From: Mycolicibacterium sphagni
Lineage (GTDB): Bacteria; Actinomycetota; Actinomycetes; Mycobacteriales; Mycobacteriaceae
Length of the DNA stretch: 64,000 nt
Reading direction: 5' to 3'
NCBI RefSeq assembly: GCF_013337765.1
Contig: NZ_VBSB01000010.1
Location: 310,001-374,000, forward strand
Part shown: piece after piece, positions 45,862-53,672 of the stretch
How the letters are laid out: every line of letters begins with the position of its first letter
Numbering within the stretch: position 1 is the first letter of the stretch
The notes under the pieces: generated by a model
Told to the model about the DNA's origin: nothing
The model's input: only the letters and a program-made list of their open reading frames with translations
Databases searched by the model: none
Made by a program: the position numbers and the translations under genes

Positions 45862-47412
45862 ATGAGCTGCTGTGATTCGGCTCCCGTGGTGATCGTGGGC
45901 GCCGGCCCGACCGGGATTACTGCCGCCACTCTGCTCGCCCAGTACGGCGTGCGCAGTCTTGTGCTCGACCGCTACGCGGACGTGTACCCCCAACCCCGCG
46001 CCGTGCATCTCGACGATGAGGTGTTCCGCATCGTGCACCGGCTGGGGATCGCACAGGAGTTCGCAGCGATCTCCCGGCCGGCCCTGGGCCTACGGCTGCT
46101 GAGCCCCGATCTACGGGTGCTGGCCGAGTTCGACCGGGACCCCGCCAGCGCGCCGCACGGCTTCCCGCAAGCCAACATGTTCGACCAGCCGGAGTTCGAG
46201 GCACTGCTGCGTACCAATCTCGCCCGTCACCCACTGGCCACGTTGCGGGGCAACGTCGAGGTCACCGACATTGCCGGCAGCACCGCCGGCCGCACCCGGA
46301 TCACCTACACCGACCGCGCCGACGGCAGCGAGCATGCCGTCGAAGCCGACTACGTACTGGGTTGCGATGGCGCCAACAGCTTGGTGCGCGCACGAATCGG
46401 ATCGACCATGCGCGACTTGCGATTCGAGCAGCGCTGGTTGGTGGTAGATGTGGCAACGACAGCGGACCTGGGTCAGTGGGCCGGCGTGCACCAATTGTGC
46501 GATCCACACCGGGCTGGCACCTTCATGCAGATCGGCGACGTGCGCTACCGCTGGGAATTCCGGTTGCGGCCTGGCGAGAGTGCCGACGACTTCGACACAT
46601 TGGCGGCACTCGCCCCACTGATCGCGCCGTGGACGGCGGCAACGAGTATCGATGAGCTCGAGCTGATTCGAGTCACGGAGTACACCTTCCGCGCCCAGCT
46701 CGCCGACCACTGGCGGCGTGCCAACATCTTCCTGCTCGGTGATGCCGCTCACTTGACGCCGCCGTTCGTGGGCCAGGGTATGGGTGCTGGGCTGCGTGAT
46801 GCGATGAACCTGGCATGGAAGCTGGCCGGTGTGATCGACGGGACACTGGCCCCGTCCGCACTGGATACTTACGAACAGGAGCGAAAGCCGCACGCACGCA
46901 AAATGATCGGGATTGCACTGATGGTCGGGCGAGCCATGACCTCCGGTGGACGTTTCGGGAATATGTTGCGCCGCAATGTCATTCCACAGATCCATCGGCT
47001 GCCCGGACTTCGAGAGCGGGTGATAAATTCCCGGACACCACCGCTGCACCGATCGACACTCATCCACCGGGCACGACTGCCGGGGCGGCTGAGCGGGACA
47101 ATGTGCCCCAATGCCGTCGATGCCGCCGGCAGGCGCCTCGACGACCTACTGGGCAACGGTTTTGCGATCGTGACGACACAGGCACCGAACATGAAGGATC
47201 GAAAGGCAGCCGAACATTACGGCGCCGCAGTTCATGTGGCGGCATGGGAAAGCGAACTCGCGGACTGGTTGCGCAACGGCCGCGCAGGCGCGGCGATCAT
47301 CCGACCCGATCGCGCCGTATTGCGCACCGGGCGTGATGTCGCGGAACTCGTGCGCCTACTCGGGCGCTATCTGGTGGCTGTCGACGAAAACCAGCGTGCC
47401 GGCGTCCAATAG
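45862..47412 (+). CDS. FAD-dependent aromatic hydroxylase (MhpA-like)
   Basis: This 516-residue class A flavoprotein monooxygenase has the dinucleotide site VVIVGAGPTGITAATLL, the conserved DG motif in LGCDGANSLVRARIG, and the second FAD motif GDAAHLTPPFVGQGMGAGLRDAMNLAWKL. These match 3-(3-hydroxyphenyl)propionate hydroxylase MhpA and related phenol hydroxylases, with a thioredoxin-like C-terminal domain. It would produce the catechol cleaved by the extradiol dioxygenase. An AGAAGGAG ribosome site precedes ATG 45862. Confidence 0.88.
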   Translation: MSCCDSAPVVIVGAGPTGITAATLLAQYGVRSLVLDRYADVYPQPRAVHLDDEVFRIVHRLGIAQEFAAISRPALGLRLLSPDLRVLAEFDRDPASAPHGFPQANMFDQPEFEALLRTNLARHPLATLRGNVEVTDIAGSTAGRTRITYTDRADGSEHAVEADYVLGCDGANSLVRARIGSTMRDLRFEQRWLVVDVATTADLGQWAGVHQLCDPHRAGTFMQIGDVRYRWEFRLRPGESADDFDTLAALAPLIAPWTAATSIDELELIRVTEYTFRAQLADHWRRANIFLLGDAAHLTPPFVGQGMGAGLRDAMNLAWKLAGVIDGTLAPSALDTYEQERKPHARKMIGIALMVGRAMTSGGRFGNMLRRNVIPQIHRLPGLRERVINSRTPPLHRSTLIHRARLPGRLSGTMCPNAVDAAGRRLDDLLGNGFAIVTTQAPNMKDRKAAEHYGAAVHVAAWESELADWLRNGRAGAAIIRPDRAVLRTGRDVAELVRLLGRYLVAVDENQRAGVQ

Positions 47413-47604
47413 GACGGCCCAGCGCCGTGCCGCATCCGAGATGTGCACGTCCCCGACATCGACGGCATGGCCCGCCAAGTCGCCGAAGTCCTCGACAACG
47501 ACACCGCGCACCTCGTCGTCGGTGTCAACATAGACCCGCACGCGCTTATCGACGGCGATCGCTTCCTCGCCGTCAGCGCGCTTTCCCGCTGCCTTCTTGA
47601 CCAC
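47356..47604 (-). CDS. Small conserved-type hypothetical protein
   Basis: This encodes an 82-residue protein. It has a Lys-rich N-terminus and then a compact beta-rich segment (VRVYVDTDDEVRGVVVEDFGDL, DAARRWAVLLDAGTLVFVDS) that looks like a real folded domain, not random coding. GTG 47604 has GGAAGG nine bases upstream. Its 3' end overlaps the hydroxylase gene by 57 bases on the opposite strand. I recall similar short proteins in mycobacteria, but no function can be assigned. Confidence 0.6.
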   Translation of the reverse strand: MVKKAAGKRADGEEAIAVDKRVRVYVDTDDEVRGVVVEDFGDLAGHAVDVGDVHISDAARRWAVLLDAGTLVFVDSHQIAPE

Positions 47605-47649
47605 CCGAACACCTTCCCCGGCACATACAGTTGCGCCAGTACAGCACGT

Positions 47650-48258
47650 TCAGGGTCGATTTGGGCCGGAATTCCGTGGGATTGGCGGCACGATCGACCA
47701 CAGGACTTCGCTTTCGTCCTGCCCCGGGTTGTCCCAGGAGTGCACGGCCTTCGCCGAGAAGGTGTAGCAGTCGCCGGTTTTGAGAACCGATTCCTGACCG
47801 TCGACGGTCAGCCGCAGGCACCCGCGAAGTACGAAAACAAAGATGGTTTCGGACTCCAATGTGTAGGCGCCACCCGTGCCGCCACTGGGCCGCAACACCG
47901 ACCGCATCACCTGAAGGTGGCGTTCGGTCTCCGGGGTCAGCAGATACTCACGGATTCCGGTGCCGCCCATCTCCACTGGCGCGCCGCCGCCTCCGCGCAC
48001 GACCGCCGAGTCGGGGTAGTCGAATAGCGAACCCACTGAGACACTGAGGATTTCGCACACCTTGAGGAGGTTGGGCACCGAGATCGTGGTCTGGCCGCGT
48101 TCGACAAGACTCAAGAATCCCTTGGTCAGCCCGGCGCGGTCGGCGACCGCCTCCAACGTCAACTCGCGCTCTTTGCGTAGCGTGCGCAGCTTCGGGCCAA
48201 GCCGATTCATCCACCCGTCGACGCCTGCCAGAACACCGGTGGACGCGTCCTCTGACAT
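47650..48258 (-). CDS. XRE-cupin transcriptional regulator
   Basis: This regulator has 202 residues. An N-terminal XRE helix-turn-helix (LTLEAVADRAGLTKGFLSLVERGQTTIS) is joined to a C-terminal cupin barrel (FVFVLRGCLRLTVDGQ, GDCYTFSAKAVHSWDNPG) that would bind a small effector. Regulators of this kind often control polyamine, amino-acid or aldehyde catabolism beside them. It is divergent from the aldehyde dehydrogenase at 48369. A large dyad between the two is the probable operator. GAGGTG precedes the ATG. Confidence 0.9.
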   Translation of the reverse strand: MSEDASTGVLAGVDGWMNRLGPKLRTLRKERELTLEAVADRAGLTKGFLSLVERGQTTISVPNLLKVCEILSVSVGSLFDYPDSAVVRGGGGAPVEMGGTGIREYLLTPETERHLQVMRSVLRPSGGTGGAYTLESETIFVFVLRGCLRLTVDGQESVLKTGDCYTFSAKAVHSWDNPGQDESEVLWSIVPPIPRNSGPNRP

Positions 48259-48311
48259 CGGGACACCTCACCTTCACCAGTCGATCCGTCGCCGGGCCTT
48301 GCGCGGCCAAA

Positions 48312-48353
48312 GTTTAGCGGTATATAACTTTCATAAGTTTTACACCACTAAAC
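48312..48353. promoter_or_regulatory. 42-bp dyad operator candidate
   Basis: Two 19-base arms flank a central TCAT and are complementary at 16 of 19 positions by eye. The arms begin GTTTAG(C/T)GGT and end AACTT/AAGTT at the centre. The region is AT-rich compared with its surroundings and contains TATATAAC, which could be a -10 element. It ends 15 bases before the aldehyde dehydrogenase ATG and lies 53 bases before the XRE-cupin start. Confidence 0.7.
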
Positions 48354-48368
48354 CCTCAGGACGGAACA

Positions 48369-49712
48369 ATGAGTCTGTACGCAGTGGTCGACCCGAAATC
48401 CGGTGAAGTTGTACGGGAGTACCCGACCGCCACCGACGAACAGATCGAACAGGCGCTGGCCGCGGCGGCCAAGGCGTACCGGGAGTGGTCGAAGACCTCG
48501 ACGCTGGCCGACCGGGTGGCCCTGATCCGGCGGGTGGCCGCACTGCACACCGAGCGCCGCGAGAAGCTCGCCGAGATCATCCATCGCGAGATGGGCAAGC
48601 CGCTCGAGCAGGCCCTCGGCGAGGTCGACTTCAGCGCCGCGATCTACGAGTACTACGCCGACAATGCCGAGAAGTTTCTCGCGGACGAGCCGATCCAGCT
48701 GCTCGACGGGGATGGCAGCGCGGTGATCAAGCGTGGCCCGGTCGGTGTCCTGCTGGGCATCATGCCGTGGAACTACCCCTACTACCAGGTCGCCCGGTTC
48801 GCGGGACCTAACCTGACGCTGGGCAACACGATCGTGCTCAAGCACGCCCCGCAGTGCCCGGAGTCCGCCGAGGCGATCCAGCAGATCTTCGACGACGCCG
48901 GCTACCCCGCCGGTGCCTACGTCAACGTCTACGCGACCAACGAGCAGATCGCCGACGCCATCGCCGACCCGCGCGTGCAGGGCGTCTCGCTGACCGGCTC
49001 CGAACGCGCGGGTGCCGCGGTCGCCGAGATCGCCGGCCGCAATCTGAAGAAGGTCGTGCTCGAGCTCGGCGGTTCCGATCCGTTCATCGTGCTCAGCAGC
49101 GACGACCTGGACGCGACCGTCGAGGCGGCGATCGCCGGCCGCTTCGAGAACACCGGCCAGGCCTGTAACGCGGCCAAGCGCTTCATCGTCGCCGCCGACA
49201 TCTACGACGAGTTCCTCGACAAGTTCACCAGGAGGGTGCTGGAGGCCGCCGACGGCCTGTCGCCGCTGTCCTCGCTTGGCGCGGCCAAGCGGCTCGCCGA
49301 GCAGGTCGATCGCGCGGTGGCCGACGGCGCCAAGCTGGTCTCCCAGGGCGAGCGTCAGGGCGCGTTCTTCCCGCCGGGTGTGCTGACCGGAGTCTCGCCC
49401 GATTCGGTGTCGTACCGCGAGGAGCTCTTCGGCCCGGTGGCCACCGTGTACAAGGTGAGCACCGAGGACGAGGCGGTCGAGCTGGCCAACGACACTCCGT
49501 TCGGGCTCGGCTCCTATGTGTTCACCACGGATGAAGAGCAGGCCAAGCGGGTAGCCGACAAGATCGACGCCGGAATGGTGTTCGTGAACGTGGTCGGCGC
49601 CGACGGTGTCGAGTTGCCGTTCGGCGGGGTGAAGCGCTCCGGTTTCGGACGTGAACTGGGCCGCTTCGGCATCGACGAGTTCGTCAACAAGAAACTGATC
49701 CGGATCGGATAG
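48369..49712 (+). CDS. NAD(P)-dependent aldehyde dehydrogenase (succinate-semialdehyde type)
   Basis: This is a 447-residue aldehyde dehydrogenase. It has the general base region KVVLELGGSDPF, the catalytic cysteine in ENTGQACNAAKR, and EELFGPVATV. Its compact length and the PWNYPYYQ / SGEVVREYPTATDEQI features resemble the GabD1 group of succinate-semialdehyde dehydrogenases. The acyl-CoA dehydrogenase gene follows after four bases, so the two are co-transcribed, likely under the XRE-cupin regulator. Confidence 0.88.
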   Translation: MSLYAVVDPKSGEVVREYPTATDEQIEQALAAAAKAYREWSKTSTLADRVALIRRVAALHTERREKLAEIIHREMGKPLEQALGEVDFSAAIYEYYADNAEKFLADEPIQLLDGDGSAVIKRGPVGVLLGIMPWNYPYYQVARFAGPNLTLGNTIVLKHAPQCPESAEAIQQIFDDAGYPAGAYVNVYATNEQIADAIADPRVQGVSLTGSERAGAAVAEIAGRNLKKVVLELGGSDPFIVLSSDDLDATVEAAIAGRFENTGQACNAAKRFIVAADIYDEFLDKFTRRVLEAADGLSPLSSLGAAKRLAEQVDRAVADGAKLVSQGERQGAFFPPGVLTGVSPDSVSYREELFGPVATVYKVSTEDEAVELANDTPFGLGSYVFTTDEEQAKRVADKIDAGMVFVNVVGADGVELPFGGVKRSGFGRELGRFGIDEFVNKKLIRIG

Positions 49713-49716
49713 ACCC

Positions 49717-50931
49717 ATGAGCACCACTGCGCCGGCCCAGAAGGATCTCCATAGCCCGCTGGAGCTGTTCGCGACCGACCGTCTGCTCGACTCCGACGAA
49801 CGGGACATCGCGGCGACCGTGCGCAAGTTCGTCGATACCCGGCTCCGGCCGAACGTCGAGGACTGGTTCGAATCTGGCACGCTGCCAAAGGAACTCGGTA
49901 AAGAGTTCGGCCAGCTGGGCTTGTTGGGCATGCACCTGCAGGGGTATGGGTGCGCGGGTACCAACGCGGTGAGCTATGGCCTGGCCTGTATGGAGCTCGA
50001 GGCCGGCGACAGTGGTTTCCGCAGCTTCGTGTCGGTACAGGGCTCGCTGTCGATGTTCTCCATCTACCGCTATGGCTCCGAGGAGCAGAAGAACGAGTGG
50101 CTGCCCCGCCTGGCCACCGGCGAGGCGATCGGGTGCTTCGGGCTCACCGAGCCCGACTTCGGCTCCAACCCCGCCGGGATGCGCACCCGGGCCCGGCGCT
50201 CCGGCCCCGGAGGGAAAAATGCGGACTGGGTGCTCGATGGCACCAAGATGTGGATCACCAACGGCAATCTCGCCGATGTGGCCACGGTGTGGGCCAGAAC
50301 TGGGGAGGGCGACGGAGACATCAGCGGGTTCCTGGTGCCGACCGACACCCCTGGCTTCACCGCCAACGTCATCCACAAGAAGCTGTCGTTGCGCGCCTCG
50401 GTGACCTCCGAACTGGTGCTGGACAATGTCCGGCTGCCTGCGTCCGCACAGCTGCCGGAGGCCAATAGCCTTGGTGCGCCGCTGTCCTGCCTCAACGAGG
50501 CACGGTTCGGCATCGTGTTCGGGGCACTGGGTGCGGCCCGCGACAGCCTCGAGACCACCATCGCGTACGCCAGGGAGCGTGAGGTTTTCGACCGCCCGCT
50601 GTCGAGTTTCCAACTGACGCAAGAGAAGTTGGCCAACATGACCCTGGAGCTGGGCAAGGGCATGCTACTCGCCGTCCACCTCGGCCGGATGAAGGACGCC
50701 GAAGGCGCCCGGCCCGAACAGATCAGCCTGGGCAAGCTCAACAACGTTCGCGAGGCGCTGGCGATCGCCCGCGAGTGCCGAACCCTGCTGGGCGGCAGCG
50801 GGATCACTCTCGAATACTCGCCGCTGCGGCACGCCAACAATCTCGAGTCGGTGCTCACCTATGAGGGCACCTCCGAGATGCACCTGCTGTCGATCGGGCG
50901 CGCCCTGACCGGACAAGCAGCGTTCCGCTGA
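49717..50931 (+). CDS. Acyl-CoA dehydrogenase, glutaryl-CoA-dehydrogenase-like
   Basis: This 404-residue flavoprotein shows the acyl-CoA dehydrogenase signatures CFGLTEPDFGSNPAGM, KMWITNGNLADVATVWART, and the C-terminal LTYEGTSEMHLLSIGRAL, where the Glu is expected to be the catalytic base. The sequence resembles the glutaryl-CoA dehydrogenase branch. Flanked by two aldehyde dehydrogenases, it may belong to a lysine/glutarate-type route, although no CoA transferase is adjacent. Confidence 0.87.
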   Translation: MSTTAPAQKDLHSPLELFATDRLLDSDERDIAATVRKFVDTRLRPNVEDWFESGTLPKELGKEFGQLGLLGMHLQGYGCAGTNAVSYGLACMELEAGDSGFRSFVSVQGSLSMFSIYRYGSEEQKNEWLPRLATGEAIGCFGLTEPDFGSNPAGMRTRARRSGPGGKNADWVLDGTKMWITNGNLADVATVWARTGEGDGDISGFLVPTDTPGFTANVIHKKLSLRASVTSELVLDNVRLPASAQLPEANSLGAPLSCLNEARFGIVFGALGAARDSLETTIAYAREREVFDRPLSSFQLTQEKLANMTLELGKGMLLAVHLGRMKDAEGARPEQISLGKLNNVREALAIARECRTLLGGSGITLEYSPLRHANNLESVLTYEGTSEMHLLSIGRALTGQAAFR

Positions 50932-50932
50932 G

Positions 50933-52378
50933 ATGACCGACGCGAAAGAACTCCGGCAATTGATCGCCGGGCAATGGCGTTCGGGCGCTGGCGACTCGGT
51001 GGCCAGCGTCAACCCCGCACAGCCGAGTGTGGTTGTCGCCGAGGGTAACTGCGCGACGATCGCCGATGTGGACGATGCCGTCGCCGCCGCGGGTGAGGCG
51101 TCGGTGAGCTGGGCCCGCACGCCGATACATCAGCGTGGCGCTGTCCTGCTGGATGCTGCCGCAGTGGTCGAGCGCAATGCGCTGTCCTGGGGTCTGGAGC
51201 TGGCGACCGAGGAGGGCAAGACCAAGGCCGAGGGCATCGGTGAGGTAGAGCGGGCCGCCCAGATCCTGCGTTACTTCGGCAACGAGGGCGACCGGCAGAC
51301 CGGCGAGATTTTCGCCTCCCCCCGCGCCGGCGAGCAGATCCTGTTGACCCGCAAGCCGATTGGCGCCGTCGCCGTCATCACCCCGTTCAACTTTCCCATC
51401 GCGATCCCGGCCTGGAAGATCGCACCCGCGCTGGTGTACGGCAACACCGTCGTGTGGAAGCCGGCGACCACCGTTCCGCTGCTCGCGATCCGGCTCGCCG
51501 AGGCGCTGACCGAAGCCGGGCTGCCCCCGGGTGTGCTCAACCTGGTGATCGGCGATTCGCCGATCGGTGAGGCGCTGGTCGACCATGCGGACATCGCCGC
51601 GATCAGCTTCACTGGCTCGACCGCGGTGGGCCGGAGCATCGCCGCGTCGGCCGCCGCCCGCGGGGTGCCGGTACAAGCCGAGATGGGCGGCAAGAACGCG
51701 GCCGTGGTCCTCGATGACGCGGACTTCGAGCTGGCGGTGGACCAGGTGATGCTGGGGGCATTCCGTTCCACCGGCCAAAAGTGCACGGCCACATCACGGT
51801 TGATCCTCACCGAGCGGATCGCCGATCGGTTCCTGGCGGAACTCGCGGCCCGGGCGGAGGCACTGGTAGTCGGCGACCCGACCGACGACGCGACGCAGAT
51901 GGGTCCGGTCATCACCGGCGCGGCACAGCGGAACATCTACGGCGGCCTCGGCACCGCGATGAACCAAGGCGTCGACGTGCTGACCGGCGGCGAGCCTTAC
52001 TTCAAGGGCCTGCGGGCCGAGGGCTTCTTCGTCGCACCCACGATCGTGGAAGTGACAGAGCCCGCCGACATCTGGTCAGACGAGCTGTTCGGCCCGGTGC
52101 TGGCGGCGCGGCGGGCAGCCGATGCCGACGAAGCGTTCGCGCTGGCCAACGACAGTGAATTCGGCCTGTCCGCTGCGGTGTTCACCCAGGATCTGACCCG
52201 TGCGCTCGCGGCGGTCGAATATCTGGATGTCGGTGTGCTGCACATCAATTCGGAGTCGGCGGGCGCCGATCCGCACGTGCCGTTCGGCGGTGCGAAGAAG
52301 AGCGGGCTCGGCCCCAAGGAGCAGGGCACCGCCGCTCGCGAGTTCTTCACCCACACCACGACGGTCTACCTGCGTTGA
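50933..52378 (+). CDS. Aldehyde dehydrogenase (2-oxoglutarate-semialdehyde-like)
   Basis: This is a 481-residue aldehyde dehydrogenase. Motifs include the NAD site region PFNFPIAIPAWKIAPAL, EMGGKNAAVVLDDADFELA, and the catalytic cysteine in STGQKCTATSRLI, a combination seen in 2-oxoglutarate-semialdehyde dehydrogenases. The true substrate is unknown. It starts one base after the acyl-CoA dehydrogenase stop and is the third gene of this operon. Confidence 0.87.
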   Translation: MTDAKELRQLIAGQWRSGAGDSVASVNPAQPSVVVAEGNCATIADVDDAVAAAGEASVSWARTPIHQRGAVLLDAAAVVERNALSWGLELATEEGKTKAEGIGEVERAAQILRYFGNEGDRQTGEIFASPRAGEQILLTRKPIGAVAVITPFNFPIAIPAWKIAPALVYGNTVVWKPATTVPLLAIRLAEALTEAGLPPGVLNLVIGDSPIGEALVDHADIAAISFTGSTAVGRSIAASAAARGVPVQAEMGGKNAAVVLDDADFELAVDQVMLGAFRSTGQKCTATSRLILTERIADRFLAELAARAEALVVGDPTDDATQMGPVITGAAQRNIYGGLGTAMNQGVDVLTGGEPYFKGLRAEGFFVAPTIVEVTEPADIWSDELFGPVLAARRAADADEAFALANDSEFGLSAAVFTQDLTRALAAVEYLDVGVLHINSESAGADPHVPFGGAKKSGLGPKEQGTAAREFFTHTTTVYLR

Positions 52379-52433
52379 GTGAGCGCTGAGTGCGCAAATT
52401 CCCCCGAATTATCGGCTCTGTTACTCACTCAAC
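52374..52433. terminator. Long-loop inverted repeat between convergent genes
   Basis: GTTGAGTGAG at 52374-52383 is perfectly complementary to CTCACTCAAC at 52424-52433, with a 40-base loop. It contains the stop codon of the aldehyde dehydrogenase and fills the gap to the convergent polyol dehydrogenase. It could act as a bidirectional terminator, but there is no clear U-run, so confidence is modest. Confidence 0.4.
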
Positions 52434-52440
52434 GGCTGAA

Positions 52441-53499
52441 CTACGGCTCGACGGTGACCTTGATGGCCTCACCGCTCTTGACGATGCCGAACGCATCCAG
52501 CACGTTGTCGAGCGAGATGTGGCTGGTGATCAGGTCTTTGACCGGAACCTGCCCGGTGGAGATGTATTCGAGCGCGCGCTTGTTGTGCTCGGGGGCTGAG
52601 CCATTGGCCCCGTGGATGTGCAACTGCCGGTAGTGCACGACGTTGGAATCGCAGGTGATCGTCGGATTGGTCTTGGGCAGGCCGCCGAAGAACGAGATCC
52701 GCCCATTGCGGGCGGCCATCGCGATCGCCTGCTCCTGGGTGATGTTGGCCGCCGTGGCCGTGATGACCACGTCCGCGCCGCGGCCACCCGTGAGCTCCAT
52801 GACCTTGGCGACCACGTCGACGTCGGCGGCGTTGATCACTTCCTCCGGGCTCACGGCATCGGCTGACATCTTGAGCCGGTGGTCGTTGACGTCGACGAGA
52901 TAGACCGGGCCGCACTTGTGCACGCCGCGGGCGATCCGGATGTGCATACACCCGATCGGGCCTGCGCCGAAGACGACGACGGTGTCACCCTCTTCGATCC
53001 CGAGCAGTTCCTGGGCGTTGATGGCACACGCGAACGGTTCGGCGGCCGACGCCTCATCGAAACCGACATTGTCCGGGATGCGGTTCAGGCCGTCGACGGC
53101 CAGCACCTGCTTGGGCACGATCATGTACTCGGCGAACCCGCCGTCGTACTGGTAGCCCACCGAGGTCTGGTTCTGGCACACGGCCATCCAGCCCTTACGG
53201 CATTCGTGGCACTTCCCGCACGGCACCGCGGCGATGACCTGTACCCGGTCACCGATCTGCCACTCGCTGCCGTAGGTCTGGTTGACGTCCGCACCGACCT
53301 CGACGATCTCGCCGGCGATCTCGTGCCCGATCGTCCGGGGCGGGGTGAGGTTCTGGTGACCGTTGTAGAAGATCTTGACGTCGGTGCCGCATGTGGAGCA
53401 GTTACGCACCCGGATCTTGACCTCGTCGGGACCGCAGGTGGGCTCGGGTACATCCTCCAACCGGACGTCCTCGGGGGCGTAGAAGCGCAGGGCTTTCAT
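52441..53499 (-). CDS. Zinc-dependent polyol (sorbitol/GatD-type) dehydrogenase
   Basis: This 352-residue medium-chain dehydrogenase has catalytic-zinc residues in NCSTCGTDVK and TIGHEIAGEIVEVG, a structural-zinc lobe CGKCHECRKGWMAVC, and the cofactor site VVVFGAGPIGCMHIRIA. It resembles sugar-alcohol and sugar-alcohol-phosphate dehydrogenases. It is divergent from the mannitol-type PTS gene with shared repeats between them, so it probably oxidises the alditol or alditol phosphate delivered by that transporter. Confidence 0.88.
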   Translation of the reverse strand: MKALRFYAPEDVRLEDVPEPTCGPDEVKIRVRNCSTCGTDVKIFYNGHQNLTPPRTIGHEIAGEIVEVGADVNQTYGSEWQIGDRVQVIAAVPCGKCHECRKGWMAVCQNQTSVGYQYDGGFAEYMIVPKQVLAVDGLNRIPDNVGFDEASAAEPFACAINAQELLGIEEGDTVVVFGAGPIGCMHIRIARGVHKCGPVYLVDVNDHRLKMSADAVSPEEVINAADVDVVAKVMELTGGRGADVVITATAANITQEQAIAMAARNGRISFFGGLPKTNPTITCDSNVVHYRQLHIHGANGSAPEHNKRALEYISTGQVPVKDLITSHISLDNVLDAFGIVKSGEAIKVTVEP

Positions 53500-53546
53500 G
53501 GTGATCGTCCTTCCGAATGGTCCTGTGTTTCACACAACCTTAGCGA

Positions 53547-53615
53547 CAATCCGGGCATAAAGCCACAATCATTTTCGCCCGTTTATGACCGATTGCTTGC
53601 GTTGATGCCCGATTG
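53547..53615. promoter_or_regulatory. Three CAATC(C)GG(G/T)CATAAA repeats (polyol operator candidate)
   Basis: In the 173-base divergent region the motif occurs at 53547-53561 on plus (CAATCCGGGCATAAA), at 53581-53595 on minus (CAATCGGTCATAAAC) and at 53602-53615 on minus (CAATCGGGCATCAA). A further CACAATC half lies near 53564. Such repeats between the dehydrogenase and PTS genes suggest binding sites for the DeoR regulator encoded at 55659. Confidence 0.65.
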
Positions 53616-53672
53616 TGAGGTTTACTAGTCCCACGATGTGACCGGCATCACCCCTAGATCGGAGGCCTCGAG

